Of a stretch of DNA of 64,000 nt, positions 1-8,640 are shown one piece after another; positions within the stretch are counted from its first letter, which is position 1; the number at the start of each line of letters is the position of its first letter. Origin of the DNA: Streptomyces justiciae (GTDB taxonomy: Bacteria; Actinomycetota; Actinomycetes; Streptomycetales; Streptomycetaceae); NCBI RefSeq assembly GCF_015163075.1, contig NZ_JADDXU010000007.1, positions 1 to 64,000 of the forward strand. Direction: 5' to 3'. The notes under the pieces are model-generated. The model worked only from the letters and a program-made list of their open reading frames with translations, was not told the DNA's origin and ran no database searches. The position numbers and the translations under genes are program-made.

Positions 1-20
1 CCTCTTTCCGGTTTTTGGGG

Positions 21-64
<44 letters not shown>

Positions 65-126
65 GGGGTGGGGGGCGCGGGCGGGGGCGGTCAGCGGGGG
101 GGGGGGTGGCTTGTCAATCCCGGGTG

Positions 127-270
127 CAGCGCTCGGATCACTCGCGTTGCCTCCAACGCCTACAACGCTCAGATCACCCGCGTTGCCTCGCTAACGCCTA
201 CATCGCTCAGATCACCGGGGGCGCCTCGTCAGCAACGCTCAGATCACCCGCGTACAACGCTCACTCCCAC
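127..270. repeat. Short tandem repeat, period about 36-38 bp
   Basis: Four degenerate units start near 127, 163, 201 and 233, with a fifth partial unit at 255. They share the core CGCTCAGATCACCCGCG. Units are 36, 38, 32 and 22 bases long, so decay or slippage has occurred. The length is not a clean multiple of three and no coding function is evident. Confidence 0.8.
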
Positions 271-318
271 AGCTGGCCTGCCGAATATCTGGCTCGGTCG
301 CCTACGGGGCGCTCTCAG

Positions 319-384
319 CCGGTGTCGAGAGCGCGATCGTGCTCGGCCCTTCGGGCCTCCGCGCGTTCGCGCTCTCGACACCGG
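319..384. repeat. Large inverted repeat with nested hairpin
   Basis: An 18-base arm at 319-336 is perfectly complementary to 367-384. The 30-base loop contains a second hairpin (GGCCC/GGGCC around 345-357). No T tract follows either arm. It could be a bidirectional transcription stop for a gene to the left, or an operator region for the LacI-family gene at 565. The rest of 385-550 shows nothing else I can support. Confidence 0.7.
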
Positions 385-564
385 CGCGCCCCTTCGGCTC
401 TCTCGCGGCCGGTGGCCCGCAGACAGTTGATGTTGGTGGGCCTGTGCCGTGGGCTTTTTGGGCTCATCGCAGCCGGGGGAAACAGGTGGAAACAATGGGA
501 TACGGTTTTCCGTGCCGACGCGGATGTGTCGGCCAGGCAAGCTCGATGATGAAGGAGCCGCAGG

Positions 565-1653
565 GTGAGTCAGCGCAAGGCGCCCGGGGACGCCGGACGG
601 GCCACCATCCGTGACGTGGCGGAGCGCGCGGGTGTTTCCGTCGCCAGCGTCTCGCGTGTGCTGTCGGGCAACTACCCGGTGTCGGAGGATCTGCGGCGCC
701 GGGTGATGAAGGTGGTCCGGGACCTGGACTACGTCACCAACGCTCATGCCCGGTCGCTCGCGGGTGGGGGCACTCCCACCGTGGCCATCCTCATCAACAA
801 CATCACCGGTGCCGCATTCGCCCATGTCGCCAAGGGCGTGGAGGGCGCCGCCACGCTGCGGGGCTGGCTCTCGCTGGTGGGGACCACCGGAGACGATCCC
901 GAGCGGGAGCTCGCGCTGGTCAACCTCATGCGGCAGCAGGGGGTGGCGGCTGTGGTGCTGCTCGGTGGCGCTTATGACTACGACGAGTACCAGCTGCGCA
1001 TGGCCCGGTTCGCCCGGTCGCTGGACGCGGCCGGGTCGCATCTGGTGCTCGTGGGGCGGCCTCCGTTGGAGGGGGACGTGCCGGCGACGACCGTCGACTA
1101 CGACAACGAGGGCGGCGCCTATGCCATGGCCAGCCATCTGCTGTCCGCCGGGCATCGGCGGGTGCTGGTGCTGCCGGGGCATGCCGAACTGACCACCGCT
1201 CAGGGGCGGTTGGAGGGCGCCCGGCGGGCCTTCGAGGCCTACGGGGTGGAGTTCGACCCGGGACTCGTCCGGCACGGGCCCTACGACTACGAGCACGGGT
1301 ACGAGGCCGTCGAGACCGCGCTGCACGAGACGCCGGACTTCACCGCCGTGCTCGCGGGCACGGACGTGGTCGCCGCCGGCGCCATGCAGGCGTTGCGCGC
1401 GGCGGGGCTGCGGGTGCCGGAGGACGTGTCCATCGTGGGGTACGACGACATTCCGCTGGCCTCCCAGCTGACCCCTCAACTCACCACCGTGCACGTGCCG
1501 TACGAGGAGATGGGGCGGGTCGCGCTGCGGGCCGTCGCCGACCGGCGGGAGGGCGGCTCCGGGCGCCGCAAGGGCACCGACGGCGATCATCTGGTGCTGG
1601 GCACCCATGTCGTCGTACGGAACTCGGTTCGGCCGCCCTCGCCCCGTACCTGA
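565..1653 (+). CDS. LacI-family transcriptional regulator
   Basis: A 362-residue DNA-binding repressor of the LacI/GalR family, probably sensing a sugar. The N-terminal helix-turn-helix (residues about 13-60) contains TIRDVAERAGVSVASVSRVL, the family signature. The rest is a periplasmic-binding-like effector domain ending in the usual region with SIVGYDDIPLA. The GTG start is supported by GAAGGAG at 551-557, eight bases upstream. The gene lies directly upstream of, and in the same direction as, the sugar ABC/GH43 operon, so it is the likely local regulator. A second LacI paralog closes the operon at 6948. Inducer unknown; family assignment is secure. Confidence 0.93.
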   Translation: MSQRKAPGDAGRATIRDVAERAGVSVASVSRVLSGNYPVSEDLRRRVMKVVRDLDYVTNAHARSLAGGGTPTVAILINNITGAAFAHVAKGVEGAATLRGWLSLVGTTGDDPERELALVNLMRQQGVAAVVLLGGAYDYDEYQLRMARFARSLDAAGSHLVLVGRPPLEGDVPATTVDYDNEGGAYAMASHLLSAGHRRVLVLPGHAELTTAQGRLEGARRAFEAYGVEFDPGLVRHGPYDYEHGYEAVETALHETPDFTAVLAGTDVVAAGAMQALRAAGLRVPEDVSIVGYDDIPLASQLTPQLTTVHVPYEEMGRVALRAVADRREGGSGRRKGTDGDHLVLGTHVVVRNSVRPPSPRT

Positions 1654-1684
1654 CGGGCGGGGGCCGCCTTCGACATGCGGTCGT

Positions 1685-1711
1685 GAAAGCGATCGTTTCG
1701 TAAGCGTTTTC
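1685..1711. promoter_or_regulatory. LacI-type operator candidate
   Basis: Two adjacent imperfect palindromes centred on CGATCG (1690-1695) and AAGCGTTTTC resemble the A/T-flanked, CG-centred half-sites bound by LacI-family proteins. They lie 31 bases after the first LacI gene and before its terminator. Inferred from pattern and position only. Confidence 0.4.
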
Positions 1712-1731
1712 TCAAGGTTTTTTGGTCACCG

Positions 1732-1761
1732 GCTCAGGCCGCCCCAAGGGGCGGTCTGAGC
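1732..1761 (+). terminator. Rho-independent-type hairpin after lacI gene
   Basis: Arms 1732-1745 and 1748-1761 pair over 14 positions (13 Watson-Crick plus one G-U) around an AA loop, followed by TTGTTC. It should end the LacI transcript and isolate the ABC operon, which then needs its own promoter downstream. Confidence 0.75.
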
Positions 1762-1882
1762 TTGTTCGTGGCACAGAGAAAACGGCTCGACCTGGGCAAA
1801 TGCTGCCTGTGGTCACCTCAAGATCATTGCCCTTCCGGCTTACGCCCCGGACAAACCGGCGTAACAAATTTCCGCGCACCTC

Positions 1883-1912
1883 TTGCTATGGACTGATCCC
1901 TCGTCCTACCGT
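1883..1912 (+). promoter_or_regulatory. Candidate promoter of the ABC/GH43 operon
   Basis: TTGCTA (1883-1888) and TACCGT (1907-1912) are separated by 18 bases, a reasonable match to vegetative sigma-70-like promoters in Streptomyces. It lies after the terminator at 1732-1761 and about 140 bases before the lipoprotein gene. The remainder of 1762-2052 shows no other clear element. Confidence 0.4.
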
Positions 1913-2052
1913 CCCAGCAACCGCTTACTACATCTTCCGCTTGGCCGACCCCCGCAACCGCGAGCCGACGGATTTCCGGCCGCCGTTCCCGGCCTGCACC
2001 GAGCCGCCGTCCTCGTTCCGAGACGCCCTACTTTCCGAAGGAACACGGTCAG

Positions 2053-3393
2053 ATGAACTTCACCAGCCCCCGGAGAAGGTTCGCCCACGCAGCCGTCGCG
2101 GGTATCGCGCTGACGGGTCTGCTCGCCGCCTGTGGCGGTTCGGACTCCGGAGACGACGGGTCCTCAGGGGCGTCGGGTCCGGTCACCCTTCCCTTCTGGG
2201 GATGGGCCAACGGCCAGGACGCGGTCGTCAAGGCGTTCAACGCCTCGCACAAGGACATCAAGCTCAAGTACACGAAGGTCACCGACCAGCTGACCATGCA
2301 GAAGCAGCTGACGAACGCGGTGAAGGCCGGGAACGCGCCCTGCCTGGTGCAGAACACCGCCGAGTACGTGACCAGCTGGGTCTCGCAGGACGCGCTCGCG
2401 GACATCTCGCAGTACGTCGACTCCAGCAAGGGGAAGTTCAACGCCGGGGCCTGGGCCAGCGCGCAGGTGCAGGGGAAGTCGTACGGGGTGCCCACCAGTT
2501 CCTCGCCGAACTTCACGATCTACCGGACCGACATCTTCGACAAGTACGGGCTCAAGGCGCCGACGACCTGGGACGAGTTCATCGCGGCGGGCAAGGTGCT
2601 GAAGAAGCACGGGGTGAAGATCACCAACTACGCGGGTGAGGACCCCAGCACGCTCGAGGTGCTGGCCATGCAGGCCGGGGCGCACTGGTACGCCATCGAC
2701 GGGAACTCCTGGAAGGTGGACTTCCAGGACGCGGGGACGCTGAAGGCCGCCAAGGTCATCCAGGAGATCATCGACAACGATCTGAACTCCAAGCTGTCGT
2801 TCGCGGACTACGCCGCCGTGCAGCGGAACTACGACAACGGCGGTACGGCCACCCGGCAGATCTCCACCTGGCAGCAGGCCGGCATGGTGCAGAACTTCAC
2901 CAAGTCGTTCGGGAAGTGGGCGCTCGCGCCGTGGCCGGCCTTCGACGGTGAGGCCGCCAAGACGCCCGCCGGCACCAACCTGACCGGCAGCGTGACGCTG
3001 GTGACCAAGCAGTGCGAGAACCAGAAGCAGGCCGCCGAGGCCGCGTTGTGGATGTCCACCGACCCGACGGCCGTCAAGACCATGGCCAGTCCCGAGACCG
3101 GTAACGGCGTGTTCCCCGCGCTCAAGGACAGTGACAGCTACGTCGCCGAGGCGACCTCCGAGAAGTTGCTCGGGAAGAACTACGACGCCGCGCAGACCGT
3201 CGTGAAGGACAGTCTCTCCACCATCACCACCGACTGGACCTTCGGGCCCAACTGGACCGCCATGTTCACCGAGATGCAGGCCGGCTGGGCCAAGGTGGTC
3301 AACAAGGAGGAGACCGTGACCGACCTCCTCGCCCACATGCAGGAGTGGACGGTCAAGGACCTGAAGTCCCGCGGTATCAGCGTCAAGGGCTGA
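2053..3393 (+). CDS. Extracellular sugar-binding lipoprotein (CUT1 ABC importer)
   Basis: A 446-residue substrate-binding protein that captures a sugar outside the membrane and delivers it to the two permeases that follow. The N terminus has a basic stretch, a hydrophobic core and the lipobox LLAAC with the acylated Cys near residue 27, then a Gly/Ser/Asp linker. The mature part has the family-1 solute-binding fold pattern (for example WDEFIAAGKVLKK, and a C-terminal conserved helix region). GAAGGAA lies about 10 bases before the ATG. No ATPase gene is in the operon, which is usual in Streptomyces, where a shared MsiK-type ATPase serves CUT1 importers (established knowledge). Substrate inferred as a xyloside-type oligosaccharide from the GH43 gene. 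Confidence 0.92.
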   Translation: MNFTSPRRRFAHAAVAGIALTGLLAACGGSDSGDDGSSGASGPVTLPFWGWANGQDAVVKAFNASHKDIKLKYTKVTDQLTMQKQLTNAVKAGNAPCLVQNTAEYVTSWVSQDALADISQYVDSSKGKFNAGAWASAQVQGKSYGVPTSSSPNFTIYRTDIFDKYGLKAPTTWDEFIAAGKVLKKHGVKITNYAGEDPSTLEVLAMQAGAHWYAIDGNSWKVDFQDAGTLKAAKVIQEIIDNDLNSKLSFADYAAVQRNYDNGGTATRQISTWQQAGMVQNFTKSFGKWALAPWPAFDGEAAKTPAGTNLTGSVTLVTKQCENQKQAAEAALWMSTDPTAVKTMASPETGNGVFPALKDSDSYVAEATSEKLLGKNYDAAQTVVKDSLSTITTDWTFGPNWTAMFTEMQAGWAKVVNKEETVTDLLAHMQEWTVKDLKSRGISVKG

Positions 3394-3404
3394 GGCACCG
3401 ATCC

Positions 3405-4289
3405 ATGATTCGCTCACAGCGCTGGAAGGGTGCCGCGTTCACGGTGCCCTTCCAGCTCGGGTTCGTCTTTCTGTATCTGCTCCCCATCGGGTACGCCGTC
3501 TACCAGTCGCTCTACCACGAGCAGCAGTCCGGGCTCGGGCTCGGCGGTGCCACCGAGAAGTTCGTCGGGCTCGACAACTACAAGGAGGGGCTGACCGATT
3601 CGGCGTTCATGGGGTCCGTGCTGCGGGTGGTGCTGTTCGCCTGCGTGCAGATCCCGGTGATGCTGCTCATCAGCCTCGTGCTGGCGCTGCTCCTGGACGC
3701 GGTCACCTCGAAGGTCGCCGGCCGGTTCCGGATTCTGCTGCTGGTGCCGTACATGATCCCCGGTGTGGTCGCCGCGCTGGTGTGGATCAACCTGTACAGC
3801 CCGGACGTCGGTCCGCTCACGCCGCTCGGCGAGTTCTTCGGGTTCCACTGGAACTTCTTCTCGCCGTCCATGGTGTGGCCGTCCATCGGCAACCTGCTGA
3901 CCTGGCACGGCATCGGCTACAACATGGTGATCATCTACTCCGCGCTGCAAGGCGTGCCGCGTGAGCTCTTCGAGGCGGCGCGGCTGGACGGCGCCTCCGA
4001 GTGGCGGATCGCACGCAGTATCAAAGTGCCGTTCGTGCGGGGCGCGTTGGTGCTGACCGGCATGCTGTCGATCATCCAGATGCTGCAGATCTTCAATGAG
4101 CCGGCGTTGTTCCGGAACATCACGCCCCAGACGGTCGACGACAGCTTCACCCCGATCATGATCATCTACAACCAGGCGTTCAACGCCGGTAATTACCACT
4201 ACGCCGCGACCTTGTCGGTGCTGCTCGCCCTGATCCTCGGTGTCGGCTCCTTCCTCTTCTACCGGCTCACTTCGAGGGAGGTCGACTGA
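3405..4289 (+). CDS. Sugar ABC transporter permease (MalF-like)
   Basis: A 294-residue inner-membrane subunit with about six hydrophobic segments. The cytoplasmic EAA loop that contacts the ATPase is visible as FEAARLDGASEWRIARSIKVP at roughly residues 188-208. It starts with ATG 11 bases after the lipoprotein stop and its stop overlaps the next permease start by one base (TGATG), so the two are probably translationally coupled. It forms a heterodimer with the product of 4289-5200. I chose the ATG at 3405 rather than an upstream in-frame ATG inside the lipoprotein gene because the hydrophobic N terminus begins here. Confidence 0.92.
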   Translation: MIRSQRWKGAAFTVPFQLGFVFLYLLPIGYAVYQSLYHEQQSGLGLGGATEKFVGLDNYKEGLTDSAFMGSVLRVVLFACVQIPVMLLISLVLALLLDAVTSKVAGRFRILLLVPYMIPGVVAALVWINLYSPDVGPLTPLGEFFGFHWNFFSPSMVWPSIGNLLTWHGIGYNMVIIYSALQGVPRELFEAARLDGASEWRIARSIKVPFVRGALVLTGMLSIIQMLQIFNEPALFRNITPQTVDDSFTPIMIIYNQAFNAGNYHYAATLSVLLALILGVGSFLFYRLTSREVD

Positions 4290-5200
4290 TGACCATGACC
4301 GAAGAACGCGCCTCAACAGGCAAGACGGTACGTCGGCTCAACCGGCCCGATCCTGGCGCCCGTTCGCGCGGTGGGCAGCGGTTCCTGCTGGTCGGCCTGG
4401 TGCTCGCGAGCATGTACAGCCTGTTCCCGGTGTGGTGGCTGATCGTCGCCTCGACGAAGGACCGTACGGGGCTCTACCAGAGCAACGGGCTGTGGTTCTC
4501 GGGTGGTTGGCATCTGTGGGACAACCTGCGTCAGCTGTTCACGTACAACGACGGCATCTTCCTGCGCTGGACCGCCAACTCCCTTCTGTACGCGGGCGTC
4601 GGCTCGCTGGGCGGGACGCTGCTGGCGCTGGCCACGGGATACGGGCTCGCACGCTTCCAGTTCCCGGGCCGCAACCTGGTGTTCGCGTGCGTGGTCGGCT
4701 CGTTCCTGATCCCGATCGCGCTGCTCACGCTGCCGCTGTATCTGCTGTTCTCGGAGATCGGACTGGTCGACACGCCCTGGGCGATGCTCATCCCGTGTCT
4801 GATCAACCCGTTCAGCGTCTACCTGGCGAAGGTCTACACCGAGGCGACCATCCCGTACGAGCTGCTGGAGGCCGCCCGCATCGACGGCGCCGGTGAGCTG
4901 CGGATCTTCTTCAGCATCGTGCTGCGGATGATGACGACCGGCGGGGCGACCGTGTTCCTGCTGGCCTTCGTGAACACCTGGAACGCCTTCTTCCTGCCGC
5001 TGACCGTGCTGCGTGGCGAGGAGAACTGGACCCTCAACCTGGGCCTGTACAACTGGTCCGGCAAACGCCTGGAGTCCGGCGTCGACCTGACGAGCCTGGT
5101 GCTGACCGGCGCGCTGCTGTCCATCGTGCCGATGGCGATCATGATGGTCGCGATGCGCCGCTACTGGCGGACGGGCGTGACGCTGGGGGCCCTGAAGTGA
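4289..5200 (+). CDS. Sugar ABC transporter permease (MalG-like)
   Basis: A 303-residue membrane permease, second half of the importer channel. After a 35-residue polar N-terminal tail there are about six hydrophobic segments, and the EAA loop LLEAARIDGAGELRIFFSI is at about residues 192-210. The start overlaps the preceding permease stop by one base, and the stop overlaps the following GH43 GTG start by four bases, so the three genes are tightly coupled. Confidence 0.92.
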   Translation: MTMTEERASTGKTVRRLNRPDPGARSRGGQRFLLVGLVLASMYSLFPVWWLIVASTKDRTGLYQSNGLWFSGGWHLWDNLRQLFTYNDGIFLRWTANSLLYAGVGSLGGTLLALATGYGLARFQFPGRNLVFACVVGSFLIPIALLTLPLYLLFSEIGLVDTPWAMLIPCLINPFSVYLAKVYTEATIPYELLEAARIDGAGELRIFFSIVLRMMTTGGATVFLLAFVNTWNAFFLPLTVLRGEENWTLNLGLYNWSGKRLESGVDLTSLVLTGALLSIVPMAIMMVAMRRYWRTGVTLGALK

Positions 5201-6789
5201 CCGTGCTGCGCAACCCGGTGATCCGGGGTTTCGCCCCGGACCCGTCGCTGGTGCGGGTCGGTGACTGGTACTACGTGGCGACCAGTTCCTTCGAGTGGTT
5301 CCCGACCATTCCGATCCATCGTTCCCGCGATCTCGCGCATTGGGAGTACGCCGGGCACGTCCGGGGCGCGGTCCCGGGTGACTCGCTGGCCGGGGTGCCC
5401 GACTCCGGTGGCGTCTGGGCGCCCTCGCTGAGCTGGGACGGTGAGCGGTTCTGGGTCGTGTACTCCGTGGTGCGTTCGGTCGGGACGCCGTACTTCGATT
5501 TGGACACCTATGTGAGTACGGCGGTGTCGGCGGCCGGCCCGTGGACGCCCCCGCGCCGGGTCGCGAGCCACGGCTTCGACCCGGCGCTCTTCCATGGCGA
5601 GGACGGCCGGCTGTGGCTGCTGAACATGCAGAGCGACCATCGGCCGGGCGGGCGGCGGTTCGCCGGGATCGTGCTCACCGAGCTGGACCGCGAGACGCTC
5701 GTCCCGGTGGGTGAGACGCGGCTGCTGCTCCAGCACGAGCGGCTCGTCGAGGGGCCGAAGCTGCTGAGGCGCGGGGACTGGTACTACCTCGTTCTCGCGG
5801 AGGGCGGCACCGGGTTCGAGCACGGGGTGCTCGTCGCCCGCAGCCGCGCCGTCACCGGGCCGTACGAACTCGACGACCGGCCGCTGCTGACGACGCGCGA
5901 CGACCCGAAGGTGCCGTTGCAGAAGGCCGGGCACGCCGAGCTGGTGGAGACGCCGGGCGGGGAGTGGTTCCTCAGCCACCTGGCGGCTCGGCCACTCCAG
6001 ACACCCGACGGACCGCGCTGCCCGCTGGGGCGGGAGACGGCCGTTCAGGCGGTCGTATGGGACGAGGAGGGGTGGCCCAGGCTGCGGCACGGCGGGCATC
6101 ATCCGGCGGTCGAGGTCGACGTACCGACAAAGGCATTTGTTCCCCAAGGGGCGCCCGACGACGGGGGGTTGGGGTGGCCCTGGAGCACGCTGCGCGGTCC
6201 TGTCGACCCTTCCTGGGCGGACACCGAGGCCCGGCCGGGGTGGATACGGCTGCGGGGGCGGCACGGCCCCGAGTCCCACTGGACGCACAGCCTCCTCGCC
6301 CGGCGGATCACCGAGCACCGCGCGGAGGCCGAGGTCACCGTCGAGGCCCGGCCGCGCAGCTTCACCGAGGCCGCGGGGCTGGTGCTCTGGTACAACACCG
6401 AGGCGTATCTGGCGCTGGATCTGACCTGGGCGGAACCGGAGGGTGAGGAGCAGCGCGGGCAGCAGTGGCAGGGTGGAGGGCGTACGGTGCTCAGCCTGGT
6501 GGAGCGCGACGAGGGCGGCATCCGGCAGGTGGCCGTCGCGGAGGTCGGCGCCGAGGGGCCCGTCACGCTGGGCGTGGGGGTCGAGGACGGGGCCGCGCGC
6601 TTCTGGTACGACACGGGCGGGGCGCGGACGCCGATCGGACCGCCGCTCGACTTCACCAAGCTCTCCGACGACCACGGATCGAAACTGCGCTTCACCGGGG
6701 CGCTGGTCGGCATCCATGCCGTGGACCTGGTGAACGGGGCGTTCACGGCCGACTTCGGCGGGTTCCGGCTCATCTGCCAGGAACAGTAA
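5197..6789 (+). CDS. GH43 beta-xylosidase / arabinofuranosidase-like enzyme
   Basis: A 530-residue glycoside hydrolase of family 43, most like beta-xylosidases that remove xylose from xylo-oligosaccharides; alpha-arabinofuranosidase activity is a common alternative. The five-bladed propeller domain fills about residues 1-300. The three expected acidic residues are visible: Asp15 (GFAPDPS, base), Asp128 (FDPALF, pKa modulator) and Glu185 (LVEGPKLL, acid). The C-terminal 200 residues form a beta-sandwich typical of the XynB-type subfamily. There is no signal peptide, so it should act in the cytoplasm on imported oligosaccharides, in keeping with the importer genes it overlaps by four bases (GTGA). 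Confidence 0.92.
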   Translation: MTVLRNPVIRGFAPDPSLVRVGDWYYVATSSFEWFPTIPIHRSRDLAHWEYAGHVRGAVPGDSLAGVPDSGGVWAPSLSWDGERFWVVYSVVRSVGTPYFDLDTYVSTAVSAAGPWTPPRRVASHGFDPALFHGEDGRLWLLNMQSDHRPGGRRFAGIVLTELDRETLVPVGETRLLLQHERLVEGPKLLRRGDWYYLVLAEGGTGFEHGVLVARSRAVTGPYELDDRPLLTTRDDPKVPLQKAGHAELVETPGGEWFLSHLAARPLQTPDGPRCPLGRETAVQAVVWDEEGWPRLRHGGHHPAVEVDVPTKAFVPQGAPDDGGLGWPWSTLRGPVDPSWADTEARPGWIRLRGRHGPESHWTHSLLARRITEHRAEAEVTVEARPRSFTEAAGLVLWYNTEAYLALDLTWAEPEGEEQRGQQWQGGGRTVLSLVERDEGGIRQVAVAEVGAEGPVTLGVGVEDGAARFWYDTGGARTPIGPPLDFTKLSDDHGSKLRFTGALVGIHAVDLVNGAFTADFGGFRLICQEQ

Positions 6790-6801
6790 GCGCGTTCGCT
6801 G

Positions 6802-6913
6802 TTTCGAAAGTCACGGACCACACAGGCCTGCCAAGTCCGACCTCTTCCGGACTCCACAGGGGCGACCTAGGGTAGGAAGCGCTTACTGTTTTCCGCGCTG
6901 GTCGAAACTTTCC
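6802..6913. promoter_or_regulatory. Operator candidates before second LacI gene
   Basis: Three symmetrical sites occur between the GH43 stop and the second regulator: TTTCGAAA (6802-6809), AAGCGCTT (6877-6884, within a longer GGAAGCGCTTAC) and CGAAACTTTCC (6903-6913). The second is a classic LacI-family core; the third is close to CGAAA-type motifs reported near Streptomyces xylan genes. They suggest regulation of the downstream lacI gene. Confidence 0.45.
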
Positions 6914-6947
6914 AGGGCCCACGGGCGGGCCGGAGAGGTGGTTCCCG

Positions 6948-7991
6948 ATGGTCCGTACGGGAGGTACGAGCGTGGCGGCCGGGCCGACGCTCGCGGTCGT
7001 GGCCCGGGAGGCGGGGGTGTCCGTGCCCACCGCGTCCAAGGTCGTCAACGGTCGCGAGGACGTGGCGCCCGAGACGCGGCGGCGGGTCACGGAGGCCCTG
7101 GACCGGCTGGGATACGTCCGCAGACCCCGGTTCGACGCGGCGAAGCCACCCGGGCTCGTCGACCTCGTCGTGCACTCGCTGGAGACGTCCTGGTCGGGCG
7201 CGGTGCTGCACGGGGTGGAGGAGGCGGCTCACGACGCGGGGCTGGAGGTGGTCGTCTCGGCGGGGCTCACCCGGACCCGGGGCGGCCGCCCCGAGCGGGG
7301 CTGGCTGGACAAGCTCATCGCCCGCGGGTCGTCCGGGGTGCTGTTCAATCTGGCCGAGCTGACGCCGTCCCAGTACGCGTGGCTGGAGCAGCACCGCATC
7401 CCGTTCGTGATGATCGACCCGGTGCTCGAACCGCCGCCGGGCGTGGTGTCGGTCGGGGCGGCGAACTGGCAGGGCGGGGTCAGCGCGACCGAGCATCTGC
7501 TGGGGCTGGGCCATGAGCGGATCGCGGTCGTCGCCGGGCACCGGCGCAGGATGTGCAGCAGCGCGAGGGTGGCCGGCTATCGCTCGGCGCTCGCGTCGGC
7601 CGGGGTCCGGCAACGCCCCGAGTACGTGCGGTACGCCGGTTTCGACGAGGGCGAGGCCCGCCGCCGCACACTGGAACTCCTCGACCTGCCCGAGCCGCCG
7701 ACGGCCGTCTTCGTCTGCTCGGACCGGATGGCGCTGGGGGTGTACGAGGCGCTGGCGGAACGGGGCCTGCGCGTACCGGACGACATGAGCGTCGTCGGCT
7801 TCGACGACCTCCCCGAGTCCCGCTGGCTCGCCCCACCCCTGACCACGATCCGCCAACCGCTGTCGGAGATGGCGGCGACGGCCACGCGGCTGCTGGTGCG
7901 GATGATGGACGGCACGCGGCCGGAGGGGACGCGGACGGAGTTGTCGACGCGGTTGGTGGAGCGGGCCAGTACGGGGCGGCCGCGGGGGTAG
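6948..7991 (+). CDS. LacI-family transcriptional regulator
   Basis: A 347-residue repressor. The helix-turn-helix (residues about 14-60) reads LAVVAREAGVSVPTASKVVN, followed by the hinge and a sugar-binding-like effector domain with SVVGFDDLPESR near the end. The ATG is preceded by GAGAGGTGG at a suitable distance. It follows the GH43 gene by 158 bases with palindromic operator candidates in the gap, so it may be transcribed separately and autoregulated. Its role is probably to repress the sugar operon; which of the two LacI proteins responds to which inducer cannot be told from sequence. Confidence 0.92.
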   Translation: MVRTGGTSVAAGPTLAVVAREAGVSVPTASKVVNGREDVAPETRRRVTEALDRLGYVRRPRFDAAKPPGLVDLVVHSLETSWSGAVLHGVEEAAHDAGLEVVVSAGLTRTRGGRPERGWLDKLIARGSSGVLFNLAELTPSQYAWLEQHRIPFVMIDPVLEPPPGVVSVGAANWQGGVSATEHLLGLGHERIAVVAGHRRRMCSSARVAGYRSALASAGVRQRPEYVRYAGFDEGEARRRTLELLDLPEPPTAVFVCSDRMALGVYEALAERGLRVPDDMSVVGFDDLPESRWLAPPLTTIRQPLSEMAATATRLLVRMMDGTRPEGTRTELSTRLVERASTGRPRG

Positions 7992-8000
7992 ACCGCGTCG

Positions 8001-8016
8001 ACCGGCCCGTACCGGT
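8001..8016 (+). terminator. Weak hairpin terminator
   Basis: ACCGG (8001-8005) pairs with CCGGT (8012-8016) and is followed by TTTC. It sits ten bases after the LacI stop, between convergent genes. The stem is short, so confidence is modest. Confidence 0.4.
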
Positions 8017-8034
8017 TTTCGTGAGCGGGGGTGT

Positions 8035-8523
8035 TCAGCAACCTCGGGTGAGGGGGGTGAACACTCCCATGTTCATCTTCCCCACGTCGGGGTTGGGGTG
8101 CTCCCAGGTGATCCAACCGATCGCCCCGACACAGTAGTTCGCCGTGCCGGTCACGCCGACGGGGCCGGCCTGGTAGGAGAAGTTGCCGTCGTCGACACCG
8201 CCGGAAGCGACGGTGTTGCACACCTGCCCCTCGCCCGATCTCTGTGAGCATCGGTAGATCGTGACGTAGGTGTAGGCGGCGACTCCGTAGGAGGGGCCGC
8301 GGTGGTAGAAGCAGGCGCTGTTGGTGCCGCCGTTGCTGCTGTTGTAGTAGATGACCAGCTCACCGATGACGGTGGTACGGCCGGGGATCGTGACGGACTG
8401 GCTGTGGGTGACGGTTCCGGAGCAGGAGGTGGCAGCCTGTGCGGGGCCGGCGGCGATCAGGTTGACGCCCAGGAGCGCGGCAGCGGTGGTGAGGACGGCC
8501 AGGGCACGGCGGGGGAAGCGCAC
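8035..8523 (-). CDS. Small secreted protein, function unknown
   Basis: A 162-residue protein with a clear Sec signal peptide: basic MRFPRR, a hydrophobic core, and a cleavage site after GPAQA near residue 30. The mature part of about 130 residues is rich in Ser, Thr, Tyr and Gly, with several Cys that could form disulfides in the extracellular space. I recognise no domain. The gene stands alone between convergent LacI and the kinase gene on the same strand; its upstream region 8524-8640 is A/T-richer than the surroundings and probably holds its promoter. Confidence 0.75.
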   Translation of the reverse strand: MRFPRRALAVLTTAAALLGVNLIAAGPAQAATSCSGTVTHSQSVTIPGRTTVIGELVIYYNSSNGGTNSACFYHRGPSYGVAAYTYVTIYRCSQRSGEGQVCNTVASGGVDDGNFSYQAGPVGVTGTANYCVGAIGWITWEHPNPDVGKMNMGVFTPLTRGC

Positions 8524-8640
8524 GCGGGTCCCTTCTGGGATCGACGATGGCGAGGATGGTCGTGAGCATGCTAATTGTGCACCGCGGCGTGATGACGATT
8601 CATCAAAATCCTTTGCCCTTGCGGCAATTGGCTCCGGCGT

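Noticed and set aside
127..270. CRISPR array
   Set aside because: Repeats are contiguous and degenerate without unique spacers, and no cas genes are present.
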